NCBI RefSeq assembly: GCF_965204125.1
Contig: NZ_OZ241968.1
Coordinates: forward strand, 2,914,001-2,978,000
DNA length: 64,000 nt
DNA from: Poriferisodalis sp965204125
Lineage (GTDB): Bacteria; Actinomycetota; Acidimicrobiia; Acidimicrobiales; Poriferisodalaceae
Direction of reading: 5' to 3'
The notes beneath the pieces were generated by a model. That model saw only the letters and a program-made list of their open reading frames with translations, was not told where the DNA came from and searched no databases. Of the stretch, positions 52,296-63,383 are shown in pieces (position 1 is the stretch's first letter; each line of letters begins with the position of its first letter). The translations under genes were made by a program, and so were the position numbers.

Positions 52296-53293
52296 CACCC
52301 CCGACCGACACCCAGGAGCGCCGCATCGCCTACGGAGCAGCTTTCACCGAAGGGTTGGCGCAGATGATGGACGCCGATTCGAACGTGTTCGTGGCAGGCG
52401 AGGATGTGGGCCGGGCTGGGGGAGTGTTCGGCTCGTTCCGCGGGCTGAACGAGCGCTTCGGCGACATGAGAGTCGTGGACACGCCGATCAGCGAGCAGGC
52501 GATCGTGGGTCTGGGCACCGGCGCGGCAGTGAGCGGCCTGCGCCCCGTCGTCGACGTGATGTTCATGGACTTCATGCTCGTGGCCATGGACCAGATCGTG
52601 AACCAGGCGGCGAAGCTGAAGTACATGTTCGGCGGCAAGGCCACGCTGCCGATGACGATCACCACGAGCGCCGGCGCCGGGCTGTCGGCGGCGGCCCAGC
52701 ACAGCCAGAGCCTCGAGGCAATGCTGTGCCACATCCCGGGGCTCAAGGTGGTCATGCCGTCGAACCCGCATGACGCCAAGGGCCTGCTCATCTCGTGCAT
52801 CCGCGACGACAACCCGACGGTGTTCGTGAAGCACAAGCGCCTGCTGGGACTGAAAGGCGAGGTTCCCGAAGGTCTGTACGAGATTCCCTTGGGAGCGGCG
52901 GAAGTGGTGCGACCAGGTGACGACATCACCGTGGTGACGTACGGCCGGATGGTGCACGAGGCGACATCGGCTGCCAACGCGCTGGCGTCGGAAGGCATCG
53001 AGTGCGACGTGATCGATCTGCGCACCCTGCAGCCGCTGGACATGGACACCGTGGTCCAGTCGGCACAGCGGACCAGCCGGGTTGCCGTGGTGCACGAGGC
53101 CGTCCGATTCGGCGGCCTCGGCGGCGAGATCGCTTCGCAGATCGCCGAAGAGGCCTTCGATTACCTGGACGCTCCGATCGAGCGCATCGGAGCTCCGTTC
53201 AGCCCGGTGCCGTTCAGCCCTGTGCTCGAGAAGGAATGGGTTCCCAACGCTGAGATGATCGGCGAGCGAATCCGAGCACTCGCGGCCGCGTGA
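52292..53293 (+). CDS. acoB: Thiamine-dependent dehydrogenase E1 beta subunit
   Basis: A 333-residue E1 beta. It has VAGEDVGRAGGVFGSFRGL, DTPISEQAIVGLGTGAAVSGLRPV and the C-terminal transketolase domain with VIDLRTLQPLD. It pairs with E1 alpha as a heterotetramer that decarboxylates or cleaves the substrate and passes the acyl group to lipoyl-E2. Overlaps of 4 bp with both neighbours show a tightly coupled operon. Confidence 0.9.
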   Translation: MTPPTDTQERRIAYGAAFTEGLAQMMDADSNVFVAGEDVGRAGGVFGSFRGLNERFGDMRVVDTPISEQAIVGLGTGAAVSGLRPVVDVMFMDFMLVAMDQIVNQAAKLKYMFGGKATLPMTITTSAGAGLSAAAQHSQSLEAMLCHIPGLKVVMPSNPHDAKGLLISCIRDDNPTVFVKHKRLLGLKGEVPEGLYEIPLGAAEVVRPGDDITVVTYGRMVHEATSAANALASEGIECDVIDLRTLQPLDMDTVVQSAQRTSRVAVVHEAVRFGGLGGEIASQIAEEAFDYLDAPIERIGAPFSPVPFSPVLEKEWVPNAEMIGERIRALAAA

Positions 53294-54330
53294 GCGAGGC
53301 TGCCGGCCCAGCAGTCGGAATCGTCGCGAACCCGCTGGCCGGCAAAGACGTCAGGCGATTGACCTCGGGGGCGACCCCGGTCTCAGACGCCGTCAAGATC
53401 GGTGCAATACGGCGCGCCGTGGTTGGTGCGGTCGAAGGCGGCGCCGAACGTGTACTGATCAGCGGGGACCGAGCACGGCTGGGGGAACGTGCTCTGGCGG
53501 GCCTGGAGGTGCCGGGGTCGGTGGAGGTTGCCGAACCCCATGGCTGGCACACCGGGCGCGACTCCCAGTTGGCAGCTGCACAGTTTCGTGACATGGGCGT
53601 TGGGGCGATCGTTGCGCTCGGCGGCGACGGCACCCAGCGAGATGTCGCAACGGGCTGGCGTGCGGTACCGCTCGTGCCGCTGGCCGTCGGCACCAACAAT
53701 GTCTTCCCATTCCAGATCGAGGCCACCGTCGCTGGTTTCGCCGCGGGTGCGGTAGCGAGCGGTCACGCCGACGCTGCCGAGGTGACCTCGCAAGCGAAGA
53801 TCATCGATGTCATGGCAGAGGGAGGCCAGCGCGCGGAGGTGGCGCTCGTGGACGTTTGCTTGGTGCGGGGAGCGTTCGTGGGAGCACGCGCCATTTGGGA
53901 CTTGGGATCGGTGAGCGAGATCGTGGCTGCCATTGCCGAGCCGGATTCGGTCGGACTCTCGGCCATCGCTGCGGCCGCCGCACCCGTGAGAAGAAACGAA
54001 GTCGGCGGGGTGCATGTCCGCTTGGGGTGCACATCCCGGAATGCGCGAGGCGCGCAGAGCGACAGACTCATCCGGGCGGCCGTAATGCCCGGCAGCTATT
54101 CAGACATCGGCATCGCGCACTGCGAGCAGCTGCGCTTCGGCCAGCCGGTCACGCTGTCGGGTCCCGGCGTGCTGACCCTGGACGGAGAACGCGAGATCGT
54201 GCTGGGCCGGGGCAAGATGGCGGATGTCAGCGTCAATCCGGATGGCCCGCAGGTGATCGACGTGGGCGCTGCAGTTGCGGCGGCACAGCGACGGCGCTAC
54301 CCCTTCGAACCTGCGGTTGCGGGCGGCTGA
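53290..54330 (+). CDS. acoX: AcoX-like ATP-NAD kinase-fold protein
   Basis: A 346-residue protein of the NAD kinase fold with the GGDGT motif in IVALGGDGTQRDVATG and an NAD kinase-like N-terminus (VGIVANPLAGKDVRRL). AcoX members sit in acetoin catabolic operons, and their role is unresolved. The GTG overlaps the E1 beta stop (GTGA). Its presence is the main reason to call this an aco-type cluster. Confidence 0.8.
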   Translation: MSEAAGPAVGIVANPLAGKDVRRLTSGATPVSDAVKIGAIRRAVVGAVEGGAERVLISGDRARLGERALAGLEVPGSVEVAEPHGWHTGRDSQLAAAQFRDMGVGAIVALGGDGTQRDVATGWRAVPLVPLAVGTNNVFPFQIEATVAGFAAGAVASGHADAAEVTSQAKIIDVMAEGGQRAEVALVDVCLVRGAFVGARAIWDLGSVSEIVAAIAEPDSVGLSAIAAAAAPVRRNEVGGVHVRLGCTSRNARGAQSDRLIRAAVMPGSYSDIGIAHCEQLRFGQPVTLSGPGVLTLDGEREIVLGRGKMADVSVNPDGPQVIDVGAAVAAAQRRRYPFEPAVAGG

Positions 54331-54344
54331 GCAAAGGGACGCCG

Positions 54345-55805
54345 ATGGCCATCGAGTTTGCAATGCCGAAGCTGGGCCTGACGATGGAGTCGGGGACGAT
54401 CCTGCGCTGGCTCGTCCCTGACGGTGCCGAGGTCGCCGCAGGGCAGGCAGTGCTGCTGGTCGAGACTGACAAGGTCGAGACCGAGATCGAGGCCTCGGGC
54501 AGTGGTGTCCTCGCTCAGACCGGCGAGATCGGCGTGGAGTACCCCTGCGGCGTGCAGATCGGTTGGTTCTTGGAAGCCGGCGAGGAACTGCCGGCACCGG
54601 CCGATGCAGCGCCGGCCGCTGCGCACGTGCAAGCGGCGGCCGTTCCCGCATCTCAGCCCTCCCCGCAAGCTGTCCCCACAGCGCCGGTGCGTGCGCCGGG
54701 CGAGCGGATCCTGGCGTCGCCGGCGGCCAAGCGGCTGGCCCGAGAGCTAGGCGTTGAGATCGCAACGGTTGCCGGAAGCGGACCCAAGGGCCGCATCACC
54801 GAGCGCGATGTGCGAGCGGCAAACGAGGCTCTGGCCACAGCGCCCGCGGCCGGGCCGGCCGGCATCGCGGGATCCGCGGCACCTGAGCCAGGCGCGCCGG
54901 CGCAGCCGCCGGCGACGTTCGCAGCTCGCCAACTTGCCGATCTGCTCGGCGTCGATCTGCGCCGCGTGCCCGCCAGTGCTGGAGACGGGCGCATCTCGCG
55001 TGCCGATGTGGCCGCGCATGTCCGCACCTTGCTGGCTGATCTCAGCTCACGATCCGCCGATGAAGGTTCAGCTGCGCCGCCCCTGTCGCAGGCCCCGACC
55101 GAACAGATTCCCCTGCGGGGGATGCGGGGCGTGATCGCCGAGCGCATGAGCGCTTCGCTCCGCTCGATGGCCCAGCTGACGCTCACGATGGATGTCGACA
55201 TGAGCGCCGTGGTAGCAGAGCGGGCTGACCTCGTCGAAGCTGCTCGTGGCGATGACGCCAACGAGCGTGACGGGGACGCAGATGCTGTCGTAGCGGTGGT
55301 GCCGGGCTACACGGATTATGTGATCGCTGCGGCGGCGGCTGCGCTCGGTAGGCACCCTCGGGTGAATTCTCAGGTCACCGACGATGCGGTGGCGCTCTTG
55401 GGCGACATTCACGTCGGGCTTGCTGTCGCGCTTGACGATGGGTTGCTCGTGCCGGTTGTCCGCCACGCCGACCGGCTCAGTCTCGATGAGATCGCTTCGG
55501 AGACCACGCGCCTCGCCACTGGGGCTCGCGACGGCACACTCGGATACGACGACTACCAAGGCGCCACGTTCACCGTGACTGCCCTGGGCATGTTCGGCGT
55601 CGATGCATTCACGCCGATCATCAACTCGCCCAACACGGCGATCCTGGGCGTGGGTCGCATCCGCAACGAAACCGTGTGGGCAGGTGCCGCGCCTGAGCCT
55701 CGGCCCGTCCTGACCCTCTCACTGACCTGGGACCATCGAGCCTTCGACGGCGCCCCGGCAGCACGGTTCGCCGGCTCGGTACGAGACTTGCTCGAATCCC
55801 GCTAG
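54345..55805 (+). CDS. acoC: Dihydrolipoamide acyltransferase E2 with two peripheral-subunit-binding domains
   Basis: A 486-residue E2. The lipoyl domain has ETDKVETE with lipoyl Lys43. Two peripheral-subunit-binding domains follow: about 122-158 (ILASPAAKRLARELGV) and about 191-227 (FAARQLADLLGVDLRR), joined by Ala/Pro linkers. The catalytic domain ends in WDHRAFDG (His464, Asp468). ATG 54345 begins the lipoyl domain exactly. Most bacterial E2s have one such binding domain. No E3 gene is next to it, so E3 must come from elsewhere. Confidence 0.9.
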   Translation: MAIEFAMPKLGLTMESGTILRWLVPDGAEVAAGQAVLLVETDKVETEIEASGSGVLAQTGEIGVEYPCGVQIGWFLEAGEELPAPADAAPAAAHVQAAAVPASQPSPQAVPTAPVRAPGERILASPAAKRLARELGVEIATVAGSGPKGRITERDVRAANEALATAPAAGPAGIAGSAAPEPGAPAQPPATFAARQLADLLGVDLRRVPASAGDGRISRADVAAHVRTLLADLSSRSADEGSAAPPLSQAPTEQIPLRGMRGVIAERMSASLRSMAQLTLTMDVDMSAVVAERADLVEAARGDDANERDGDADAVVAVVPGYTDYVIAAAAAALGRHPRVNSQVTDDAVALLGDIHVGLAVALDDGLLVPVVRHADRLSLDEIASETTRLATGARDGTLGYDDYQGATFTVTALGMFGVDAFTPIINSPNTAILGVGRIRNETVWAGAAPEPRPVLTLSLTWDHRAFDGAPAARFAGSVRDLLESR

Positions 55806-56965
55806 CCGTCGATGTAGCTGCGCTTCGCGACCTCTTCGAGCATGACCTCGGTGGCACCGCCGCCGATCGGCAGGATGCGTGCGTCGCGGCACATCCGCTC
55901 GATGGTCGACTCGCGCATGTAGCCGATGCCGCCGTGGAATTGCATGCAGTCGTACATCACCTGATTCACGACTTCGGCGCCGAATGCCTTGACGCCGGAC
56001 ATCTCCTTGGTGGCATCGATGCCCTGCTCCTTGAGCCATGCGGCGTGGTACATCGAGGCGCGCGCTGCGTCGACCTTGGCCTGATTCATCGCCATGCGCT
56101 GGCGGATGGCCCCCAAGTCGTAGAGCGAACCGCCGAACGCCTTGCGTTGCTGGGTGTACGCGTTGGTCAGATCGATAGCGACCTGCGCCGCGCCGATGCC
56201 CATCCCCACGATGACCATCCGCTCATTCTGGAAATTCTGCATGGCGGCGTAGAAGCCCCGGTGCACCTCGCCGAGCAGGTGATCGCTCCCCAGCCACACA
56301 TCGTGCAGCACGAGCTCGGCAGTGTCCGAGCAGCGCCAGCCGTGCTTGTCGAGCTTGTTGGCCACCTCGAACCCGTCCGCGTTGGTCGGCACCAGGAACA
56401 TGGAGATCCCGTAGCGGTCATCGGGGTTCGTGCGCGCCGCCAGTGCGACGATGTCGCCGTACACGGCACCGGTGATGAACGTCTTGGTGCCGTTGAGACG
56501 CCACCCATCGCCGTCGGGCACCGCGGTTGTGCGCAATCCCGCCACATCGGATCCTGCGTCAGGCTCGGTGACGCCGATGCACATCATGGTGTCCCCGGAC
56601 TGGATCGACGGCAGCCAGCGCTCAAGCTGTTCATCAGTGCCTGCATTGAGCAGGTGTGGCAACGCCATGTCGGTGTGCACCAGGATGTTCGCCTCAAAGC
56701 CTGCGTAGGTGGAGGTGCCAAGCGCTTCGGCGAACGTCGCTGAGGCAAGAGGGCCGAGGCCGAGCCCGCCCCACCGCTCGGGCACCCGCAGCGAGAACAT
56801 CTCCAGTTCGCCCATGCGCTTGTAGATCTCGCGGGGCACCTGGCCGTCTTCCTCCCAGGCATCGCCGACTGGTGTGACCTCATTGGCGACGAAAGCGACC
56901 GTCTGGTCATAGATCGCCTGCAGCTCGTCGGTCATGTAGACGTTGCGGTGGACGGTGTTGCTCAC
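55802..56965 (-). CDS. Acyl-CoA dehydrogenase family protein, LCAD-like
   Basis: A 387-residue flavoprotein. It has CIGVTEPDAGSDVAGLRT in the FAD domain and ARILPIGGGATEVM near the C-terminus. The Glu found there in MCAD-type enzymes is Gly, as in LCAD/isovaleryl types whose base lies on another helix. A GTG start follows GGAGG. Its stop overlaps that of the convergent E2 gene by 3 bp. It is downstream of a VOC gene on the same strand with only a C-rich gap between them. Confidence 0.87.
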   Translation of the reverse strand: MSNTVHRNVYMTDELQAIYDQTVAFVANEVTPVGDAWEEDGQVPREIYKRMGELEMFSLRVPERWGGLGLGPLASATFAEALGTSTYAGFEANILVHTDMALPHLLNAGTDEQLERWLPSIQSGDTMMCIGVTEPDAGSDVAGLRTTAVPDGDGWRLNGTKTFITGAVYGDIVALAARTNPDDRYGISMFLVPTNADGFEVANKLDKHGWRCSDTAELVLHDVWLGSDHLLGEVHRGFYAAMQNFQNERMVIVGMGIGAAQVAIDLTNAYTQQRKAFGGSLYDLGAIRQRMAMNQAKVDAARASMYHAAWLKEQGIDATKEMSGVKAFGAEVVNQVMYDCMQFHGGIGYMRESTIERMCRDARILPIGGGATEVMLEEVAKRSYIDG

Positions 56966-56989
56966 TGGTTGCCTCCGGGCGGGGGGGGG

Positions 56990-57547
56990 TTACGCAGCCG
57001 GAGCTGAGCCTTGCTGAACCAATTCGGCGAGCGGGTCGCCGCGGCGGAACCGCTCAAGCAGCACGTCGGCGTCGAAGAGCACTCCGATGGGGTTCTCCGC
57101 GAAGACCGGTCCGTTCATGAACTCGATGCACTCGGCCATCGTCGCGAAGTTCTCGACCTGGAACTCCACCCCGTTGCCATCGGGATCGGCGTAGTACATG
57201 GAGGTGGTCGGCCCGTGATTGATGGTGCGCACCGGCAGGATGCCCTCCGCACGCAGACGCTCGTAGTGGTCCATGAGGTCGCCGAACGTGCCCATGGTGT
57301 AAGCGATGTGCTCGAGGGTGCCCTTGCGCGACTCGTAGCGACCCGGCTGGCCCCGGTTGACGAAGGCCATGCGGTGATGCTCATCGTCATAGGAGATGAA
57401 GCAGATGAACTCGTTCTCGTGGACCACCTGCGCCCCCAGCACGGTGCACCACCAATCGCGCACTGCTGCGATGTCGTCAGTGCGGAACACGCAATGAGCC
57501 ATCTTGGTCGGCAGGCGGACTTGGGGAACGTTGGCTTGCGACGCCAT
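56990..57547 (-). CDS. VOC-family protein (extradiol dioxygenase/glyoxalase-like)
   Basis: A 185-residue vicinal-oxygen-chelate protein. MAHCVFRTDDIAAVRDWW opens the first module and supplies a metal-ligand His. GTLEHIAYTMG adds a second His, and YYADPDGNGVEFQVENF gives the Glu ligand. This three-ligand set (His, His, Glu) suits a metal enzyme such as an extradiol-type dioxygenase. ATG 57547 is chosen from GAGGAG just upstream. It precedes the acyl-CoA dehydrogenase gene and follows the monooxygenase, suggesting a small ring-degradation set. Confidence 0.82.
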   Translation of the reverse strand: MASQANVPQVRLPTKMAHCVFRTDDIAAVRDWWCTVLGAQVVHENEFICFISYDDEHHRMAFVNRGQPGRYESRKGTLEHIAYTMGTFGDLMDHYERLRAEGILPVRTINHGPTTSMYYADPDGNGVEFQVENFATMAECIEFMNGPVFAENPIGVLFDADVLLERFRRGDPLAELVQQGSAPAA

Positions 57548-57674
57548 GACAACTCCTCGGGTAACCCTTCCGGACAACCTCTCCGGTACGACCGTCAGCG
57601 GCGATGGCGGCCGCCGGGCCTCAACAGTATCGGGCGTTCGGAGATCTGCTCCGGGCGGTGAGCTCTCGACGTGC

Positions 57675-59555
<1,881 letters not shown>

Positions 59556-59643
59556 TCGAGCCTCGCTCCTGTGTCGTGCGCCGCCGGGGCGAGCGGCAAT
59601 ATCTAATCAATCTTAGAAAGAACTGGGCGTCGTTCGGAGACGT

Positions 59644-60291
59644 GTGCCTGCTGTGTGCGTGACAGAATCGGCGCTCGTGCAGAGGGTCATCGCGTTGGAC
59701 ATGGAGGGCGTCTTGACGCCCGAGATCTGGATCGCGGTGGCCCAACGCACCGGGATTGACGAGCTGAGACGCACGACCCGTGACGAGCCGGACTACGACG
59801 CGCTCATGCGGTACCGGATCGACGTCCTCAACACGCACGGCGTGTCGCTCGAGCAGATCCGCGATGTGATCGCTGGGCTGCCCCTGCTGGAGGGGGCGCG
59901 GGAGTTTCTCGACGAGCTCCGGCAGCGCTGGGTCGTGGTGCTGCTGTCGGACACGTTCGAGCAGTTCGACGATCACTTCCTGGAATTGATGGGCTACCCC
60001 CACCTGCTCTGCCACCGTCTTGACGTGGCCGACGGGCGCTTGGCGGGGTGGAGACGTCGGGTGGACGATGCCAAGCGGCGTGCCGTCGAGGCGTACCGCG
60101 CGCTGAATTACCACGTGACCGCCATCGGCGACTCCTACAACGATCTCACGATGCTGAGAGCGGCCGACGCGGCAAGCCTGTTCCGATGTCCCGAGGCGGT
60201 AGCCGAAGCCAATCCGGACCTGCCGTCGGTGTCCAGCTACGGCGACCTGCTGCGCTGGATCGAGTGCGTGCAGGTGCCGGCCACCCGCTGA
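59644..60291 (+). CDS. thrH: ThrH-type phosphoserine phosphatase / homoserine phosphotransferase
   Basis: A 215-residue HAD enzyme close to Pseudomonas ThrH: LDMEGVLTPEIWIAVAQRTGID, TTRDEPDYDALMRYRIDVL, VVLLSDTFEQF and AIGDSYNDLTML. Asp19 is the phospho-acceptor. ThrH hydrolyses phosphoserine and can move phosphate to homoserine. GTG 59644 is used; GTGs at 59659 and 59674 are alternatives close to the domain start. It lies upstream of a peroxiredoxin gene. Confidence 0.9.
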   Translation: MPAVCVTESALVQRVIALDMEGVLTPEIWIAVAQRTGIDELRRTTRDEPDYDALMRYRIDVLNTHGVSLEQIRDVIAGLPLLEGAREFLDELRQRWVVVLLSDTFEQFDDHFLELMGYPHLLCHRLDVADGRLAGWRRRVDDAKRRAVEAYRALNYHVTAIGDSYNDLTMLRAADAASLFRCPEAVAEANPDLPSVSSYGDLLRWIECVQVPATR

Positions 60292-60365
60292 GCCCTGGGG
60301 CTCGGACGGCGGATACGCTGCGAGCCACATGTTCCCCACACAACGAGCAGGGACGGAGCGAAGCA

Positions 60366-60848
60366 ATGGCGATTGAGGTCGGCGACCAGATTCCCGATGT
60401 GACACTGCGAGTACTGGACGAGGGCGGCATGCCTGCGCCCGTGCAGTCCGGTGAGATGCTGGGCAGCGGCAAGGTGGTGCTGTTTGCAGTGCCGGGCGCA
60501 TTCACCCCGGGCTGCAGCAACGTCCATCTCCCGGGATACATCGAGGGTGCGTCCGAGCTTGCGGGCAAGGGTGTCGACAAGATCGTCTGTGTCTCGGTGA
60601 ACGACGCGTGGACCATGAATGCCTGGGCACAGGCCCAAGGCGCGGAAGGCATCGAGATGGCCGCGGACGGCAACGGCGACTTCGCCGAGGCCATGGGCTT
60701 GGTCATGGATGGCTCGGGCTTCGGCCTGGGTTCTCGCTCGCGGCGCTATGCGGCGGTCATCGAGGACGGGACGGTGACCGCGCTCGAGGTCGAGCCGGCA
60801 GGCGCCGTCGACGTGTCGAGCTGCGCCTCGATTCTGGGCAAGCTCTGA
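60366..60848 (+). CDS. Peroxiredoxin, Prx5-like
   Basis: A 160-residue redoxin. The peroxidatic site is PGAFTPGCSNVHLPGY, with the Thr-x-x-Cys of the family; a C-terminal Cys in VDVSSCASIL may serve as resolving Cys. The start is ATG 60366, and the long open frame upstream is a shadow. It reduces hydroperoxides, probably with thioredoxin, glutaredoxin or mycoredoxin. It uses ordinary Cys, unlike the putative selenoprotein at 15259. Confidence 0.9.
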   Translation: MAIEVGDQIPDVTLRVLDEGGMPAPVQSGEMLGSGKVVLFAVPGAFTPGCSNVHLPGYIEGASELAGKGVDKIVCVSVNDAWTMNAWAQAQGAEGIEMAADGNGDFAEAMGLVMDGSGFGLGSRSRRYAAVIEDGTVTALEVEPAGAVDVSSCASILGKL

Positions 60849-60876
60849 TCCGAGCCCGGCGGGCGTCCCGGCGCTC

Positions 60877-61914
60877 ATGACAATCAGCACGCCGGAGATT
60901 GCCGACGTGGTCGGTGAAGCGGCATCGGCTGTGCACATCGGCTTCGATGTCGGCGGCACGAAGATCTTCGGCGCGGTGACCGACAACGACGGTGCCGTGC
61001 AGCGGACTCTGCGCGAGCCGACGCCCGACGGCGCGGCGCCGCTCATGACTGCCCTGGCGGACATGACGGCACGGCTCGGCACCGGATCGCGCCCGGTTTC
61101 CGTTGGTGTCGGGATGGCCGGTTTGATCACGCTCGACGGTCGCGTGACGGTCTCGCCCAACCTCACCGATGTCGACGGCGCGGACATCGGGTCAGGACTC
61201 AGCGACCTGCTGGACATGCCGGTGTTCCTTGACAACGAGGTGAACTGTGCCGCCCGGTGGGAGATGTCTGCCGGTGCAGCGCGCGGCATTCGCAATGGGG
61301 TCATGGTGTCGCTCGGCACGGGCATCGGGGGAGCGTTCATGCTGAACGGCGAGGTGCTGCGAGGTTCCGGTGGGCTGGCGGGCGAGCCTGGGCACATGAT
61401 CGTCGAGGCAGGTGGCCGCCTGTGCGCCTGCGGGCGACGGGGATGCTGGGAGATGTACGCATCCGGTTCCGCGCTGGACCGGATGGCTGTCGAGCGACTC
61501 GGCGACGCATGCCGCGGGCCAGAGGTGACTGCCGCAGCACGCCAAGGTGATGCTGCCGCGCTCGAAGTGCTGGATGAGTTTGCCTACTGGCTGGCGCTGG
61601 GCATCTCGAATCTGTGCATCCTGACCGACCCCGAAATGGTGGTGATCGGCGGCGGGCTCAGCGAGGATTGGGATCTGCTGGCGCCGTCCACCGACCAACA
61701 TGTGGCGGCGTTGCTCATCGGCCGATCAGCCGAATCGCGCCCCAGGATCGTGCCCTCCGAAGCAGGCGAGCTCTCTGCGGCGCTTGGCGCCGCCTTGGGC
61801 GGCGCGCAGTGTCACGGTGCTGCCTTGGGCGGCGCGCAGGGTCACGGTGCTGCCTTGGGCGGCGCGCAGGGTCACAGTGCCGCCTTGGGCGGCGCTGTTA
61901 GTCGAGTGACGTGA
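60877..61914 (+). CDS. ROK-family kinase (glucokinase-like) with repetitive C-terminal tail
   Basis: A 345-residue sugar kinase. The ATP-binding motif is DVGGTK (24-29). SLGTGIGGAFMLNGEVLRGSGG follows, then GEPGHM, and the zinc motif CACGRRGCWE (Cys183, Cys185, Cys190) marks ROK. The last about 40 residues are three and a half copies of a ten-residue unit (AALGGAQGHG) encoded by a 30-bp minisatellite, which lies outside the normal fold. Glucose is the likeliest substrate; N-acetyl sugars are possible. Confidence 0.88.
   Translation: MTISTPEIADVVGEAASAVHIGFDVGGTKIFGAVTDNDGAVQRTLREPTPDGAAPLMTALADMTARLGTGSRPVSVGVGMAGLITLDGRVTVSPNLTDVDGADIGSGLSDLLDMPVFLDNEVNCAARWEMSAGAARGIRNGVMVSLGTGIGGAFMLNGEVLRGSGGLAGEPGHMIVEAGGRLCACGRRGCWEMYASGSALDRMAVERLGDACRGPEVTAAARQGDAAALEVLDEFAYWLALGISNLCILTDPEMVVIGGGLSEDWDLLAPSTDQHVAALLIGRSAESRPRIVPSEAGELSAALGAALGGAQCHGAALGGAQGHGAALGGAQGHSAALGGAVSRVT
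61792..61895 (+). repeat. 30-bp in-frame minisatellite at the 3' end of the ROK kinase gene
   Basis: Units begin at 61792, 61822 and 61852 with a partial fourth at 61882. Units 2 and 3 differ only near their ends; unit 1 has one TGT for GGT change. Because 30 is divisible by 3, changes in copy number keep the frame and only lengthen or shorten the tail. The sequence ends 16 bp before the next start codon. Confidence 0.9.
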
Positions 61915-63383
61915 AACCGCTGCGCACGGCCGTGCTGGTGTTGTTGACGGCAGCGGCTGGCCTGCTGCCCACGGTGGCGGCCGTGCGCATGAACTCGTCA
62001 GCCGACGAAGCGGCAACGCATGCAGCCTCGCTGCGTACTCCCGTATTGGCCTCCACGCTGGATGAGCCTGTACCGGACGACGCAGGCGGGACCGGAGCAG
62101 CGACGTCCGCTCTGCCGCTGCTGCGGGCTGAGCGCGCACCCGAAGCGTTGTGGCGAGCGGCACAGCAGCATCACATCGGCAACGAGATGACCGCCTTCAG
62201 CTCCGATTGGCCCGAGCCGCACTGCCTTGCGATCTGGATCGACGGCGTCGAAATGTTCTCCAGCAATCCCGATCCGGTGATCCCCGCATCGGTGCAGAAG
62301 CTCATCACTGCTGCCGCGGCTCTGTCCGTCGTGGATCCCGATGAGCGGTTGGTCACTCAGGTGCTGACCGATGCGGAGATCGTCGACGGCGTCCTCGACG
62401 GCACCGTCTGGGTTGTCGGCGGCGGTGATCCGCTGATCATGACCTTGTCCTACGCAGATTCCCACCGGCGCCAACCGCAGCTGCGCACCCCGATGGAACG
62501 CCTCGCTGATGATCTCGTCGGGCTCGGCCTCGAGACGCTGCGGGGCAATCTCATTGCCGACGAGTCTCGCTACGACACAACGCGATTTCCCGAGACATGG
62601 CCGCAGCGGTACATCACGCAGCTGAACAGCGGCCCACTGTCGGCCCTGAACCTCAACGACGGCATCACTGGCTTCACGACAACACTGTCTGCGGCCGAGC
62701 ATCCGGCCCGCTGGTTCGTGTCTACGTTGGCGGACCTGCTGCGGGTCCGAGGCGTTGCGGTGGACGTCGAGATCGACGTGTCCGCAGCGCCGAGCGGCAT
62801 GAGCGAGATTGCTCGCCTCACATCGCCCCCGCTGGTGGAGATCATCCAGCAGATGCTGCGCGAGAGCGACAACACCACCGCGGAGATGATGCTGCGCGAG
62901 ATCGGTCTGCGAAGTGCAGGCGAGGGCTCCACGCCGGCTGGCGCCGCGGCTGCCGAGCGGATCGTGTCGGATCTGGTGCCCGATCAGTCCCGGCCGGCCG
63001 TAGTGGACGGTTCGGGGCTGGATCGCCAGAACATGGTCACGTGCAGCTTCTTCGCGGCACTCCTGGATCACTTCGGCACCGATGGTGCTTTCGCGGCGGG
63101 GTTGCCGGTAGCGGCACGCACGGGAACGCTCTCGCACCGGTTCGCCGAGCATCCCGCAGCGGGTCGGCTTCATGCCAAGACCGGTCTGCTCACCGGTGTG
63201 AACGCTCTCGCCGGGTTCATCGAGACCGACAGCGGGACGGTGACGTTCGCGCAGATGCTGAACGGCGTGCCGCCTGAGGGCCGCCTCGGCTTGGAACTGC
63301 AGGAGTCATTGGCCGGACAGCTCCTGCGCTACCCGGTGGGAGACGCCGTTGCCCTGCGAGGATTGACCCGTGGCCCCGCCTGA
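61911..63383 (+). CDS. dacB: D-alanyl-D-alanine carboxypeptidase/endopeptidase (PBP4)
   Basis: A 490-residue class C low-mass penicillin-binding protein that trims peptidoglycan peptides. It has an N-terminal hydrophobic signal/anchor, then SVQK (Ser127, Lys130), SDN (319-321) and KTG (423-425), the three active-site motifs. The GTG overlaps the ROK stop as GTGA. Length and order are typical of PBP4/DacB, including the inserted domain between the first two motifs. Confidence 0.92.
   Translation: MKPLRTAVLVLLTAAAGLLPTVAAVRMNSSADEAATHAASLRTPVLASTLDEPVPDDAGGTGAATSALPLLRAERAPEALWRAAQQHHIGNEMTAFSSDWPEPHCLAIWIDGVEMFSSNPDPVIPASVQKLITAAAALSVVDPDERLVTQVLTDAEIVDGVLDGTVWVVGGGDPLIMTLSYADSHRRQPQLRTPMERLADDLVGLGLETLRGNLIADESRYDTTRFPETWPQRYITQLNSGPLSALNLNDGITGFTTTLSAAEHPARWFVSTLADLLRVRGVAVDVEIDVSAAPSGMSEIARLTSPPLVEIIQQMLRESDNTTAEMMLREIGLRSAGEGSTPAGAAAAERIVSDLVPDQSRPAVVDGSGLDRQNMVTCSFFAALLDHFGTDGAFAAGLPVAARTGTLSHRFAEHPAAGRLHAKTGLLTGVNALAGFIETDSGTVTFAQMLNGVPPEGRLGLELQESLAGQLLRYPVGDAVALRGLTRGPA

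Noticed and set aside
53856..54344. N-terminal extension of the E2 gene
   Set aside because: It overlaps acoX in another frame and is Arg-rich shadow sequence; the lipoyl domain begins exactly at ATG 54345.
61792..61895. Possible CRISPR array from regular 30-bp units
   Set aside because: Units are contiguous with no spacers, in frame within a coding gene, and no cas genes are present.
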